Assembly: GCA_910591455.2 (NCBI GenBank)
Contig: OU342816.1
Location: 16,973,138 to 17,037,137 of the forward strand
From: Pholis gunnellus
Taxonomy: Eukaryota > Chordata > Actinopteri > Perciformes > Pholidae
Reading direction: 5' to 3'
Length of the DNA: 64,000 nucleotides
In this document: positions 1 through 12,901 of the stretch, one piece after another
Position numbering within the stretch: the first letter of the stretch is position 1
Layout: each line of letters starts with the position of its first letter
Translations under genes and position numbers: made by a program
The notes under the pieces: generated by a model
Seen by the model: the letters and a program-made list of their open reading frames with translations, nothing else
What the model was told of the DNA's origin: nothing
Databases searched by the model: none

Positions 1-926
1 ACATATCAAATGTGGTGAAATGCAAGTATGTGTGTGTGCATGAACATGTGCAGGTAAGTGTGTGTGTGTGTGCATGAACACATGCAGGTAAGTGTGCACG
101 TACTTATGTGGTTCAAGATTTACTTGCCTTGCCCAGAGGAAGCTTTCAGAGAAAAAACAATACAAACACATATACTCTGTCAAGACTTATCTTGGCCCTC
201 CAGAGGCAGTAAGACAAAGCTCACACATCTTAAAGTCCCCGGTGGTAAATGAGGCGGTTGAGAAATTGCAAATGCCAGGGAACGCAAGCGCTGACAGTTA
301 ATTTTTATAACCTTTTTGTGAAAAGACTTACCAAGCAAGCATTTCAACCTGAGACAGACCCCATCATTTGTGCCCCCATCTACCCACTCACCCCAGCAAT
401 TTGTTGCCTGTCTATCTCTGTCAACCCACACCAGACCAACGGACACCGTAACCGCTAGGACACTAAACCAAAATGAATCCATGCTCTTGACTGTTTGAAC
501 AAAACCTTTTTTTATTTTACTTTCAGACTCCTGATTCTGCAGTTCCTCTCAGCTCTACTGAGTTTATAGCATCTTTCAGCTCATTGTTGTGCTTTTATGG
601 TCTGCAACGGTACGGTTTTGGTCAAGTATCGCTGCTCTGACTATTTTTTTGTGAAAAATATCTGATAAACCAACTGTACGCTAACTGCCCTGCATGAAAT
701 GGAAACTAGCAAATAGCTAGTGAACATATCGGAGCAAGAGTCCGGTTATTCCTTACTGGTGGAGACTAAAACCAGCAGAAAGGAGAGTAACTATACTGTT
801 TTACAGTGCCTAAAACAATCTATTAAGTTGGTTTAAAGATGCAATTTAGAACTTTATCAGAAGTTGAATGGATAGTTTTAAAATTGCTCATCGGGGACAA
901 CATCACAGTGAGCCTTTAGCACTGAC
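1..926 (-). other. sez6 intron 3, proximal part
   Basis: Intronic sequence downstream of exon 3. It starts with a short imperfect TG-rich repeat (about 28-75). None of its minus-strand frames resembles the continuation of CUB1, so the next exon lies outside the window. Nothing else is recognised. Confidence 0.6.
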
Positions 927-1048
927 CTGAACCTCAATGCCATATCCCAGGTAGACCGTAACCAGGTAGTTACACTCCGCTCCAGACTCAAGCTGCTGCA
1001 GGATTTCGATGTTGCCCTCAGGGTCAGTGAAATTCATGCTGCATGGCT
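927..1048 (-). CDS. sez6: sez6 exon 3: start of CUB domain 1
   Basis: This 122-bp exon has acceptor ctgtctcccacag|AG and donor GTTCAG|gtcagt. The G left over from exon 2 plus AG gives Glu, and the frame stays open to end in phase 0. It encodes EPCSMNFTDPEGNIE, then a cysteine in SGAECNYLVTVY and LGYGIEVQ. SEZ6, SEZ6L and their relatives share this pattern: Cys, then N-F-T/S-x-PEG, about 20 residues to a second Cys, then the V-Y-x-GYG-(V/I)-E strand. The two cysteines should form the first CUB disulfide. NFT is a potential N-glycosylation site. The next exon, which continues CUB1, is not present in bases 1-926 and must lie outside the window. This exon is the best single piece of evidence for the gene's identity. 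Confidence 0.9.
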
Positions 1049-1507
1049 CTGTGGGAGACAGTAAAAAGACAAGTGATTCCCTTTTTCCCGGACCACTGAT
1101 CTCTCTGACAGCACACCTGTGTCACTGTGGCCACATAACCCTCTAACTATCTCTGCAGATTTCCTCCCCGACACTATTCATCTGGGCCGTCAGCCCTCTG
1201 TGGCCAGTGGAAAGGACAGGCAGGACACATCAGGGAAAATCAGATTGTTTCTGACACATGAGCGATTCTGTTATCCCCACTGGAGAGATGAATAGTGGTG
1301 TGCAGCATGCGAAATGAAGACCGGTGATGTTGATGACCTGATGCTTAACTTTCTTGCCCCCTGGGATGGATGAGGTTAATCTTTGGGGGGGGGGAGTACC
1401 CTCAATTTAGAATTTCTATCAGGGCAAAAGTTATTTGGATGCGGCTTATTTAAGAAAGTCGTTTGAATGTCATCTTTGAAAGTCAAAGGAAACATGAACA
1501 TGCCTAC
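1049..1507 (-). other. sez6 intron 2
   Basis: A short GT-AG intron of 459 bp between exons 2 and 3. On the plus strand it contains a run of G near 1384-1393. No other structure is seen. Confidence 0.8.
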
Positions 1508-2248
1508 CTGCTGTTTGCATGGTGGTGATGGTGGTGATTACGGTTGTGGACGTCGCGTTGGCACCTTCCTCTCTGGAAGTTAGGTTGGGGAGGGGATGAT
1601 CGGGGCTGGTTTTCTTTTTCAGCGCCGTTTCCCTCGCTTCTCCTTCCTCCATCTGCATTGAGGAGGGGGCCAGCGTCGCTTCTATGGGAGGCGCACTCCA
1701 AATTTGAGGCCGACTTCTTTGCGATGATAAAGACGCCGCTGGGTTTTCGCTGACCGAGCCTCTATTATTTGGTGTCACTTGAGTGGTGAGGGAGTCTGTT
1801 GTTGGCTCGACCTTGTCCGCCCCCCTTGTCTTAGAGGACTTCTTTTGAGGGACAGACATGGGCGGCCTTGGTGTTGTGGGAGAAAATGTGGTCAGTGGGG
1901 AGGTGGCAGCCACAGTGGCAGTGGTGGCAATGTCTGAAAAGGCTGGGGCATCCTCGTGGGGCACCAGCTGAGTGACAGGGTCCCTTGCATCTGAGGCAGA
2001 CAAAGAGCCTGGCATGGTGGAATATGCAGCCACAGAGCCATCCCTCTTAAAAAAGTGTTGGTCCCCCTGGAAATCCCTTGAAAGTAGGTGCTCATGGAGC
2101 AGCAGGCCCTTGAGGACAGGCCGGTGGTTGGGGATGTTCATTGGTGAGACGGTGGTGACGGAGTGGACTTCGCTCTCGGTGTCCTGTGTTGACGAGTCCT
2201 TGTCTGGGTCCAGTGTCCTCTTACTGATGCCGTTGTTTTCCTTTGGCG
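1508..2248 (-). CDS. sez6: sez6 exon 2: Ser/Thr/Pro-rich extracellular region
   Basis: This 741-bp exon is open throughout in the phase set by exon 1. The acceptor is tttactcttag|CG and the donor AGCAG|gtaggc. It encodes about 247 residues that are low in hydrophobics and rich in Ser, Thr and Pro, as expected of the mucin-like N-terminal region of SEZ6 proteins, which is probably O-glycosylated. A short block near its start (VHSVTTVSP, then NHRPVLKGLLLHE) resembles human SEZ6 (VHFVTTAPT, then NHHPLLEEFL). Several TT and SP clusters follow around residues 150-200 of the protein. The exon ends with a Thr-rich run, TTVITTITTMQTAG, a family signature directly before CUB1. A large second exon carrying the whole low-complexity region also fits the family's gene structure as I remember it. 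The rest of the sequence is poorly conserved, as usual for this region. Confidence 0.85.
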
Positions 2249-2486
2249 CTAAGAGTAAAAGAGAATATGGTTGTATTAAATACAATATTCCAGGCCAGTG
2301 AGCTACAAAAGCAACATACGGTGCACAAGAGCAGTACATCTTTTTGACAGTTTCATTATAGAATCATCAAGACTGCCAGCCTATAATCTACCAAAATTAT
2401 TCCTAATGAGGTGAGAGGCTGTCCTCTTTTATAATTCTTCCACACACATTTTATTGCTATTTAAATCAGTTCATTATCCGGTGCGC

Positions 2487-2488
<2 letters not shown>

Positions 2489-2528
<40 letters not shown>
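2489..2528. repeat. (GT)n microsatellite
   Basis: About 20 uninterrupted GT units. Confidence 0.95.
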
Positions 2529-2529
<1 letters not shown>

Positions 2530-3364
2530 TTTGGGGGGAGGGGCAGCAGCACAGTAATCCCTTTTACTATCCTTTACAGAAGCTTAAGTAATAGCACACC
2601 AGTCCAATGGGTTGACATATGTAGGTCACTACAAGTAAGGTACAGCATGCATGATATGATTGTATAGTATCCTATGTAAGAACACATACAGCGTATTTTC
2701 AAGTGCATCTTCAGTGTTGAAAAATCTTTTTGTGCTTGACATGCCACATTTCATTAAAGAACGTTCTCTAATTCATATTTTAAGATGCGAACGATTAATA
2801 CTGACAGTGGTGAGTAGGGGCTTGCAGAAAGCCAGTTTATAATCAAAGGCAAATTCCACAATCACACCCTGCAGGCGGAATCTCAGAGCGGAGAGACACT
2901 AAGCAGAAATAGTCTGCTTGCTTGTAAGATAAAAAGATTTTAAAAGCACATATTTTTCTAAGGCATTCTTCTGTAGGCTAGTACTGTACTCTTATTCTCT
3001 TCCTTTTAACCTCACACACACACACACATACACACCACTCAAACAGAACAGGCATTGTTAAAAGTTCCACAGAATAAAAAAAACACTCAACCAGGGTTTA
3101 GTCAGTGAAACACAAACAAAAAATACACGCGACATCATTGCGAGTCACAGAAGACATTTTGCCGGCACAAGTTGCCATTCTGACAATGACTGAATTTCAG
3201 TTAAAGAAGCACAACACATTTAGAGGTTATCGAAATAATCACCGACCACAGATGGATGCATGCATTTGATAATTGTTTAATCTGTGGCCCGTTCCAGGCA
3301 CGGGCAATGTCCCAAGTATCCTCTTGTCACACCACATTCAAAAAATAAAGTTGTATTTTGTCCT

Positions 3365-3440
3365 TGTCAATTCAACCAATCATAAAAATGCCATTGTCTG
3401 ATTGGTTGGTTTGGCCCTATAAAACATGGAGACGCAACGA
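3365..3440 (+). promoter_or_regulatory. promoter-like cluster: paired CCAAT boxes and TATA box
   Basis: Two CCAAT motifs lie in opposite orientation as a perfect 10-bp inverted repeat, CAACCAATCA (3373-3382) and TGATTGGTTG (3399-3408). TATAAAA follows at 3418-3424. This spacing would place a start near 3450 on the plus strand, antisense to sez6. No coding frame follows: the first ATG after it stops within 12 codons. It may be a transposon promoter, a non-coding RNA promoter or chance. Confidence 0.35.
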
Positions 3441-5516
3441 GGGAGCATGTCACTTTGCTGATCAGCTCTCCATACGCGTCGGCTGCCAGCCAAATAGCTG
3501 AGTGCCAGGGGCGTAGTGCTATTGGTAATCGGAGCGCACAACGTGTGCTCATGGTTAAGTTGTGGCTCATTTATAGGGCTATGTAACCACTGTTCAGTCC
3601 CAAGTTTACATACATTAATCAACTATAACTCGCCAAGAGATCAACCTACTCTGCTCTTTCCCATTGGCTGGCTACTCTACAGAATGTGGAAAGCTATTCG
3701 ATTACTACAGCCTACCTGTACTCTTTGGGGGATGGCTTTAGATAAAAACACAAGTGTGCATTTTTCCTTACAGATTGACTGAGTCCAAACTTGCCATATC
3801 TACTCCATTATCTGCTACATTTTCCTCACATCAGTTGTTGTGTACAAATCCTAATGAATGGATGGTTCCCACCACTGCAAATCCTCCAGACAGTGTCAAC
3901 ATCAGAAAGACAAATGTCTTAGTTTCTTAGTGGCTTTGACAGGACAGCAATCCTGAAATGATCAAATGTTCTCCAGCTGGCGGCTAGATACACATGCTTA
4001 AGATTTAGGACCTTTTTATGTCGACATTTTTTTTTTTTTCTTTGTTTTGAAATTCTAGTGCTGACTGGCTCGTTAAGGTGCGTGTTGGCAGGGTGTGTGT
4101 TTCTATCTTGTGAAGACAGATGTAGGAATACAGTGCTGGACGTAAAAATAAAACACGGCTATCAACATCTTTTTAGGACGGGGAGAGATGCTGACTCAAA
4201 AGGCCACACCCGACTGTGAATTCTTTCTTTCACTCTGGCATTTTTCTCCTTCTCCATCTCATTTCATCCGCACATAAAACAATACCATGTGTTTTTTTGC
4301 ACGATATAAGAATTATATCAAAAAAAGGCTGGGGAAGTTCATATAATCCTCTTATGTGTACATGAAACAATACCATCTGCTTTGACACCTTAATTAGCTT
4401 GAATCCGTTTGTCTAAATGAGGCAAAAAAGCTGCCAGCACACTTTTCATGCTCGTAGATGAAAGGATGCTGTTGACACAGGCAGCAAAAGCGTGGGATAT
4501 CGTCATGGTGAGCATTTCTGTCAGCTACGACGCTCCGAGACGATGAATAGTGCACATCAAAACAAATGTAAGCTTCATTTTGAAATGGCCGTTAGAGGTC
4601 AGTTGAATGGTTATGCGATGCACAGATGTCAAGTAAAATAGAGCGGCATGTGACGGGTGAAAGAATATAATGTATTCTTTAATGCCTTCCATGGTGAGTT
4701 TCACATCCAGTCAATTGTCTATTCTTGTTTGTGATCAGTTCTTAACATCTGATTAGATTATAAAGCTTGCATGTTCTCCAATTGACTGGCTCATTTGGGT
4801 TTATTGATCACCAGCGCCATTGCTTTTCCGGCAAACGTTCACCGTGGAAAACCGACTTGCTTGTATTGATTCTATTGGGGCCTTCATTACGGGAAACGGA
4901 CATTTAGATTTTTAAATGGTGCCGGAATTAATTAATTAATTAAGTGCGCCACAGGAGAGGCTCTAGTTAGTTGTAAGCCACTGTAACATTTTGCTGATGC
5001 AGAGCAGTTTTACCACAATCCAGCACACTAATAAAAGTTTGATCGGCCTATTCAAGGGGAAGAGTAAACAATTTTGTTACAAAGCCTCTCCCAGGCTGAC
5101 AGAATTGACACATGGTTTTACAATATACTGGCAGACGCGACAACACAACATTTATCTTTCTTGGCGACAGAAGCAATTCAAAGACCTTTTGATGTTCTAA
5201 GATGGAGGAGGAACATTTCCTTGTAGCCTTATTCTGTCACAACAAGAGCAGCAAAATCTGCTCTAAAAAGGCAAACTTTAAGCATATTTGACATGTCTCA
5301 CAACCGGCAAGAATAAAGAGTGTAAAGAGAGGACTTCATCAATGATTGAAGTTTATAAGGCTGCCCCCGCTCCTCATAATTGCAAAGTAGAGAGGAATCT
5401 CAAAAATACTGTATCGTGAAGCTGGGAAGTTGTGCTTTTGACAAGATCATTGTTATTGCTGCACCGAACTGGGAACTGGCCTACCTTTCTATCTTCTTTT
5501 TCTATCTTCTTTTTCT

Positions 5517-5520
<4 letters not shown>

Positions 5521-5579
<59 letters not shown>
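5521..5579. repeat. (CT)n microsatellite
   Basis: About 29 uninterrupted TC units, preceded by a short TCTATCTTCTTTT direct repeat. Open frames across it are artefacts. Confidence 0.95.
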
Positions 5580-5585
<6 letters not shown>

Positions 5586-8500
5586 GCTAGTCAGCTGTTG
5601 ACCATCCAGTTGCCTCCCTTCAGTCAGAATATTGAGTGGAAGTGGAGAGTGAGAACAGAGAACTGGGTTGAACCAGAGTTTCTCATACACAGATCAATAC
5701 GGGATCAATGTGTACAGGTTGGAGACCTCACTGTGGTGATTACAGAGGAGCCAGCGCTGCTACCAAACTCTTCTCATTGCTGAGCCTTAATTGGGTGTTT
5801 ACAGTTGAGGTTTCACAGAACAGAGCAGAAGACTGAATTACAAATGTAATTTGAGTATGTAAATCAATAAATACAACAGGAAAGAACCAGTTACACAGTC
5901 TTTTTTTTGTTGCATTCATTAGTTGCAAATATAAAGAGGTTTTGTCATATTTACACACATAGGGTAGTCTTTGATAACCTTTTTAATCTTTTCTGTAAAT
6001 TATGTGAAATGCTTTACATCTGAGCTGCTGACGAACCTGCCGGATGCACGATAGGATAAATATTAAATTGTTAGATTCCAAACGTTACAACAACATAAGC
6101 ATGCCATCTTAAAATGCAAGTAGACTGGGAAAACGCAAAGCACAGTTGTAGAGCATGATAATGACATTTAAAAATGTAAATTTGCACAACTTAAGGAGAC
6201 TAAAGGCAACATTTTATAAAGCATTTACAAAACATAGCCTCTTGCCAGGGGCTGCACCGGGAGTGGCATCACCCCCTGGTGGAATCTGATTGGACAACTC
6301 CGGTGCCTCCTCTACTCGATTCTGAGCATGACAATCAGTCAATCAATCAAACCCCTGTCATTAACTTGACAATGACAAAACAAAACAAGTAAAATAACTG
6401 TTTATTAATGGAGACTGCCAATATATTCACCACGAATGCTCTGCCTCCTTTTTCAATACAGGCTGCAAAACACCTAGTGGGCTAGGTTAATAAAATCCCT
6501 GGCACAAGCACACACAAACTCAACTTTATGTTCTCAAACCTTTGGGTAGCAATAAACTATAATGTAATGCAAACACTGAAATTATACGTATTTCAGTTGT
6601 TATCCAACCTTGTATTACTGCCAAATTGAGCAAAAAAAAAAACTTTTGCCAGATGCTGATTCTCTCCGGATCTGGCTACGGTGGAAATTTGAAACACAGG
6701 CAGGTCCTGTTCTCACCCGTTTCCATCCATACTTAGAAAATCACACCCTGTACAGCCAGCCAATTTAAATGTATTGTGCTTGAAGGACTCCAATCAAGTA
6801 TAGAGGTATTGTAATATGCTGGTAAAACCAGGCCACTGTCAGAACAAAGTGACCTTGATGGGCTCTGTCAGGTCCGCAGAATGTGTATCATGTTTAAACC
6901 TTCACACACCAGCAAGTTGGCATCACAGGCAATGATGACAATCACAAAGAGACGCTAACGTGTGAAAGTTGTGCTTTGCTGTACAACTAGTGGTCAATAA
7001 TGTGTTGCTATGGGCTGAGTGCAAGTGACAGCAGAGATAGCTGGTGTGAAATATAATATAGCGCATACCTCAGTTAAACTTAATTTACTGCAGATCCAAC
7101 AGCTAAAAGTAGATGCACACTCCAGAGGTTATGCGTGTAACTGCATTACACCTCACCACACTGAAGCTGGTTAATTACTGAAGGGCTAATTCATAAATTA
7201 ACGGTGGTAATTACCGTGACAGAATGAGATTACTGTTATTTTATTCTGAGCAGTGTCACAAATACAATAAAATACCATTTATTGTCTTGGGGGAAATATG
7301 TTTCTTCTGTGTGCACATTAAGAAAAGCACATTTAGGACATGTCAGGGTCTCGGAGAATAAACGCTCACCAAAAGAATTTGATGCTGCTGCCCTTAAGCC
7401 CCATCACTTGTAAAGTCTATGTAAAGTTACACCAACCCTGTTTTAAGACTAGAGCTAAATACGAAGCCGTTATTACAAGATAATTTAGTTAATGATGCAG
7501 AAGAATCTGACTTGACAATTTAAAAGTACCAAAACAAACCTGAAGAAATGGTTCAGTAAAACTAGTATCTGTGTCCTGAGGCCAAGCGAGTTGAGTTATA
7601 GAGTGAAAATAATTACACAATTTGTACTTTCTATCTCTGGCAAGCTATATACTTTATCTGCCACATTAATGTTTAAAAAGGGTCTAGTCCAACTCTAAAC
7701 CTCTAAAAGATATCTTGCTGGATGAAGAATGAGAATAACCAGGATGTTATGCCATTATCTGTTACGTTTTATTTCTAATCTTTGTTCTTCATGTTGCTGT
7801 TTTCCTTGCTTTCATCATACACCCTTTATTTTATTCTGAATTGCGTTTTAATGTCTTCAATTGTCTTGTGTTTTCATTGTGTTTATGTTTAATGTCATTG
7901 TGTTTTTATTCTGCCTTGCTGCAAAAGAAATAGGACTGAACTGAACGTCTCTACTGGGCTGCTCACTTTTTTTTCTCGACATGATAAAAACATTCTAGAT
8001 GACAAATGTGGTTTGCATAAAATGATGACGCATGTTTCCAGCCCTATTTCTCATCTCTACTGACTAGATTATAACAAAGAGCGTCCGGCACATCCTGAAT
8101 ATGCGTTACTGGAGGCACAAGCTCAGGCTTTGACCTGATGGAACCATGACAACCTCTCATCGGACACTGACAAAGATGACAAAGTGAGCAATCATAAGGG
8201 AAGCCTCCTCAAGATGGCAACACATAGCCTCCTCTCCTCAGTTGCATATCAATGGAGTCATCAGTAAACACTCGGTGCACGGAGAGAGCACTAATAAGAT
8301 GGGACAAGCCACACTTGAGGCAGGCTGCTGATTGACATCAATCTCCTTATATCCAGGGGCTTTATTTCCTTATTATTACAGAGAGCCACTCGACAAGCAA
8401 ATCAATAAGCATCTTCCGCTGGGCTCAGATACGAGGCCTTCAGATCACTCTACATGACTCCTTTTAGGGTTCCCAGTGGAGCTTTGAGCTCATGAATTTA

Positions 8501-10687
8501 TTCGAACATAAGGTGAACATTTCCCGGTAGTGTGCATTTGGTGCAGTATGTGCAGCTTCTGCACGTGTTTGCATGAAGCCATAAGGAAAGACTACAGGAA
8601 ATAATGGGGTGAAACTGATAAATGATTCCATTAGTTAACCTAATGCATTGTTAATTTAATTTGGTGTGTGGGTGTGACAAGTGCATAGACATGGAAATAA
8701 ATTATATTAAAAAAAAAAAGGTAGCAGGAAGAAAATTAAGAAAATTAAATTAAGTGAGCACTAGCTGGAAGAATAAGCCAGTCAAAAACCCAGAATAGTG
8801 CATCCATGACTGTGGCGAGATTCAAAATTTCTGAGCATCAAATTAAGCTTTTACTGTCTGCCTGGTTTTTGAGTCGTGAGGATAACAGAATATTGAAATG
8901 AGACACACTCTTATCCTCCATCTGCCCTTTGACTTCATTGAGCGGAACCATAACTTTTCCCTTTCATTTATTATGGCCTTTCTGTGCTCCGGTTCATTGA
9001 GCATTGTCCTTCAGACAGGCTTTAAACAAACTGTGTCGTAATGGCGCTGGGAAGCTCGTAAGCCCTGACCTTTAAGCTCGAGCAGAACAAAAACAGAGCT
9101 ACCCAGCCGCGCTACTTGCATGAAATCTACTGTAAAGCACTAAAGCTGCAGGGGGTAAATGGGCCAGCCTTAAACAAATCTGAACTCTATAGCGAAGGGT
9201 TGAATGTGGTTTAGTTGGCAATCATTTGTTTGATAATCTATCAGTTTGTTAGCTTAATCAATTTGCATTTTCCAAGCCTTTATTCCGTCTTCTTCTGGGC
9301 TTTCTTTGCTTTTCATTTTTAACGCTGCGTGTTTATTTATTTCTTTACCAGAGAACTAAGAAATGAATGAATGCATTTCTTGTCGTACAAATGTCTGGTA
9401 TTAAAATCCCATAATTTTCTGTAATCATGGCAAAATCTGTTTTATATAGAAGCCAGATGTATTTTAATTTACCAATGTGTCGCATCCTAGAAAATACTGG
9501 GAGGAGTGTCTCTTTTCACACTTCATTTCCTCCCATTAGAGTAATTTATCTTTTCATTTTCTTCTCATTTACTCCATGGTGGAGTCAATTAAAAATAGAG
9601 CTGTGGGTGAAACAAGACATACAACTTTCAAATATGTAGTGGATTACTATATATTGTGAACAAAATGTCTTTTTAACAGTGGTTGGGAAGTGGCAGCACC
9701 CTGTATTACTTTTAGCATTGCAATTATGTATCATATAAGTATATAGAGGATCATTATGCAATGTACACATATGTCCATATTCTCTGAGGGTGCAGGTTGT
9801 ACATCTGGCTCTCCTCCTGACAACACAGACATTAGTAGTGAATTTAAAAGCTACTTGATTGATGTCACGTGCTCTATCCCTCTTCAAGTCATTCCCCAGC
9901 CCCATAACAATTCAAACAGCTCCAGGATAATACTACTAAACCACCACGCTGGCGATTTCCAACCTTAACTGTGTACTAGTCATTGATTGGCATGCCTGTC
10001 TGCGCCATTACGCCTGTCATTACTCCATCTCGTAGGGAGGCTCCTGTAATAACACTGAATCAGTCACCGAATCAGGAAAAGAGTCATTTCAGCCTCAAGA
10101 TCTCTCTCATCTCACTAAAAGACCATCTGAAACTCGGGAAATTGAAGTGCAAGTAAGATACATCAGAGGCCTTTGTCTTTGTTTTCTCTATCTTTTGCTT
10201 TTAGCAACCAGTACAGAGCTCCTGTGTTCAGGCTGATGAAGCTAACCTGAAAGGAACTGGAGTGCTGGAAGTGGTTTGTATGTTGGGGTCTGGTTATTAG
10301 CAAGTAGGAAAATGAAATTATTGATAGTAATGCAATTATTAATATCAATAGGATTATTAACATATATTAATAATAACAAGAAATCCACCCTGGAATCAGG
10401 GACCAATAACCAAACTGTGGTCTCAAAGTCTCAAAATAGGTCAATAGTCAAAGTATTCCGCATTCAAAGTGAACAGTGAAGGGTTGAATCCGAGCACAAG
10501 CTATTATTACCACACATAAGAACAAAATAATCACAGAAACTGCTCCTTCAATATTTTCTTAGTTAATTTATTTATTATTTTATTTACTTAACAATACTGA
10601 TTAAAACCAATAATATAAATCAATAAAAATCTATTATACAACTACAAGCATTCTACATAAAAGCAACAAACAATCACGTGGGGAGGA

Positions 10688-10748
10688 GTGTGTGTATGTG
10701 TGTGTGTGTGTGTGTGATTGTGTGTGTGTGTGCATGTGTGCATGTGTG
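10688..10748. repeat. imperfect (GT)n microsatellite
   Basis: GT units interrupted by AT and CA. Confidence 0.9.
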
Positions 10749-11540
10749 TAGAAAAAAGGTGGTGGGAGACAAAGGAGAGAGAGAGGGGGAACAAGATGGC
10801 GGACGTAGGCACTTTAGTGATTATGCTGCGCAAGACTCCAAAAATGGCAGCGGGAACGCTGTTATTTAACAGGGAATAAAATACACAATAGCCCGCGCTT
10901 ACATGCCACGTGTGTATGAAATAAGTGTAGCGGCGTATAGGTGTGTGTGAATGTGTGTGGGTTAGTTTGGAAAGAAGGAAAAGAAGGAAAAGAAGGAGGC
11001 ATTTAATACAAGGCAAATCCTTACCGGTAAAGTACGGTGACTGTAACTTGATTACACAGAAGCCCAACTGGCAAATTCAGGTGCGACAATTGTGGCACTG
11101 GACCTTTTCATTTATAAAGTACAGTTTACTGACCTCACTCGCGGTGACGGATTTAAATACAACAAAGCACAGTAGTGTGGAACAACCCTATCACAGCAGC
11201 AACAACTTATACAAAACAAAACAAGGTTACAAACACACTATGACCTATTCCTGCTCAGACAAAAGCCACTTAAATGAGATCACTTCGTAGCAGTTAGTGT
11301 GTTTCTTTGAATTTCTTTCTCTCTTCGGGAAACAGAGCTTCACTGGTTCCGGGAGCTACGAAGCAAACAAATCCGCCGTATGACAGCGGGGATTAATTCT
11401 TCGGAAGTTAGGCGGGATTTCTCCCTTCATCGACCGGCAAATGTGGACTTGAATGGGTAGAGAGCGGAGCGTAGAAGTTATCCTTCTCTTCCTCTGAAGA
11501 ATACGGGGATTCCGTGAATCTTCTTTCTGCAGGTTAAACC
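10700..11540. other. CpG-richer block in intron 1, unidentified
   Basis: From about 10.79 kb the sequence carries many CpGs (GATGGCGGACGTAGG, GCCCGCGC, GTAGCGGCG, TCGCGGTGACGG, GACCGGCAAA). It returns to AT-rich intron after about 11.54 kb. It begins next to an imperfect GT tract and includes GAAAAGAAG-type triplet-like repeats near 10.97 kb. A 143-codon minus-strand frame (11356-11787) overlaps its end but shows no known domain. It could be an old retroelement end or an internal promoter. No target-site duplication was found. Confidence 0.35.
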
Positions 11541-12138
11541 AAATCTTACACATAGGTGCGATTTTGATGCCTGATGGGGGATGGCGTGGTTTAACCCAAA
11601 TCAGGCTGTTGAAATGCCACATAGGCCATGTCTTTGTTTCAACCACATGGTGAAGTCCCAACATGTGCAAGAATGGCAGCATTTGCTCGAGGCCATAAAG
11701 TGGGTGAGTTTTTATTGCAGCAGAATGGAAGACAAAGAGAGAAACATTTCTTATTGAATGAGAGTACAGAGAGATCCATGTTTTCATCAGTTTAAAAATA
11801 ATTACCTATAGTTGTATAATATAACATTTTTTGTAGAATAAATCCAACATCGGACCTACAGCCTACTTCACTCAGGCACAATTATCCAAATAGTTTCCTC
11901 ACCCGAGCACTCACGCAAACTAGAAATCTGTTGCCTCAGTCTTATACTCTGTGGGAGTCTTCTCCTGCAGAGTCACCTTCCTTTAAAACAGGCCTGCTGG
12001 CATTCGCAGTATTCTGTGTCTATTTAAGCTCAGACTTAATATTCAGCATAGTTTAGATTGAGTTCTCACCTGACCAGCTGCTCCATTTGTCTCCCCCTTT
12101 ATTGTGTGACATTCAGTACATTACCACTCCTGTGATAT

Positions 12139-12357
12139 TTCTTTTAACTTTTAATGTATCATACTATATTTATCCCAGTAAGGGGGACATTTGTCTCTGC
12201 ATTTGACCCTTCCCTGAATATAGGGAGCAGTGGGCTGCCTATGACAGGCGCCGGGGGAGCCGTTGGGGGTTCAGTGTCTTGCTCAGGGACACTTCGAGCC
12301 AAGGATCGAACCGTCGACCTTGCGGTTACCAGACAACCTTCTTAACCCAGTCGCCCC
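12139..12357 (-). mobile_element. tRNA-derived SINE
   Basis: Read on the minus strand, the element starts GGGGCGACTGGGTTAAG, which contains a box-A-like TGGGTTAAGAAGG (12337-12349). A box B, GGTTCGATCC, follows (12303-12312). Next comes a conserved body containing GTGTCCCTGAGCAAGACACT, then a tail with AAATGCAGAGACAAATGTCC and GGGATAAATATAGTA. This body and tail are common in fish SINEs. It is flanked by an exact 7-bp duplication, GTGATAT on the plus strand (12132-12138 and 12358-12364), so both boundaries are supported. The length of about 219 bp is right for a full element. Confidence 0.85.
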
Positions 12358-12901
12358 GTGATATGTGCTGCCTGCTGCATTCACACGCATACATTACATG
12401 CACAGCTGGATAGCACACACACACTTTACATGCTGGCACATGCTTGTGTAACACAAATCTGCGGTTCCCCTGCACACACAGCCACACTCATGTTCAGCGT
12501 ACTGAATCTCATTGCTCAATAACATATAGTCCTTTGTCCGTGGCAACCCCAAAAGTGGACAAAGCAAGCATTAAATATGCATGGTGTGTGATATTTGGGG
12601 AGGATATTAAGGACGGTGTGTTATGCTACTTTTTCTGAACGTGTGCCCCGATATCTCACACTGTGGTTTTAGTTTTTTTAGTTTTTAGTATCTTGGCCAG
12701 AGCTGCTCATTTCCACCTGATGCTATGAGGAATTTGTAGATAATCAGATGAATATTGTGTCTCATCAATGATTTCTGATACGGACGCTAGGCTTTCGGAC
12801 ACAAGGAAAATCTGTGTGAATTACATGTGAATTTCATCTACAAACTGTTTCACCTTCACTTTTTCACATTCTGAAACGTGGTTGTGAATGTCCATGTGGA
12901 T

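Larger units (their letters stand above)
2249..10640 (-). other. sez6 intron 1, distal segment
   Basis: AT-rich intronic DNA without any convincing coding exon on either strand. It contains the GT tract at 2489-2528, a CCAAT/TATA-like cluster near 3.4 kb and the CT tract at 5521-5579, each listed separately. The remainder (about 5.9-10.6 kb) shows no recognisable repeat or gene. Confidence 0.6.

Noticed and set aside
1972..2301. 109-codon plus-strand frame over sez6 exon 2
   Set aside because: It is the antisense shadow of the real exon; the minus frame has matching phases and splice sites.
3598..3640. AAGTTTACATACA-like match to a Tc1/mariner end
   Set aside because: Only about 13 bases match, with no second inverted end or TA duplication.
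5502..5690. Arg-Glu repeat frame (minus) and Ser-Leu repeat frame (plus)
   Set aside because: Both are translations of the CT microsatellite.
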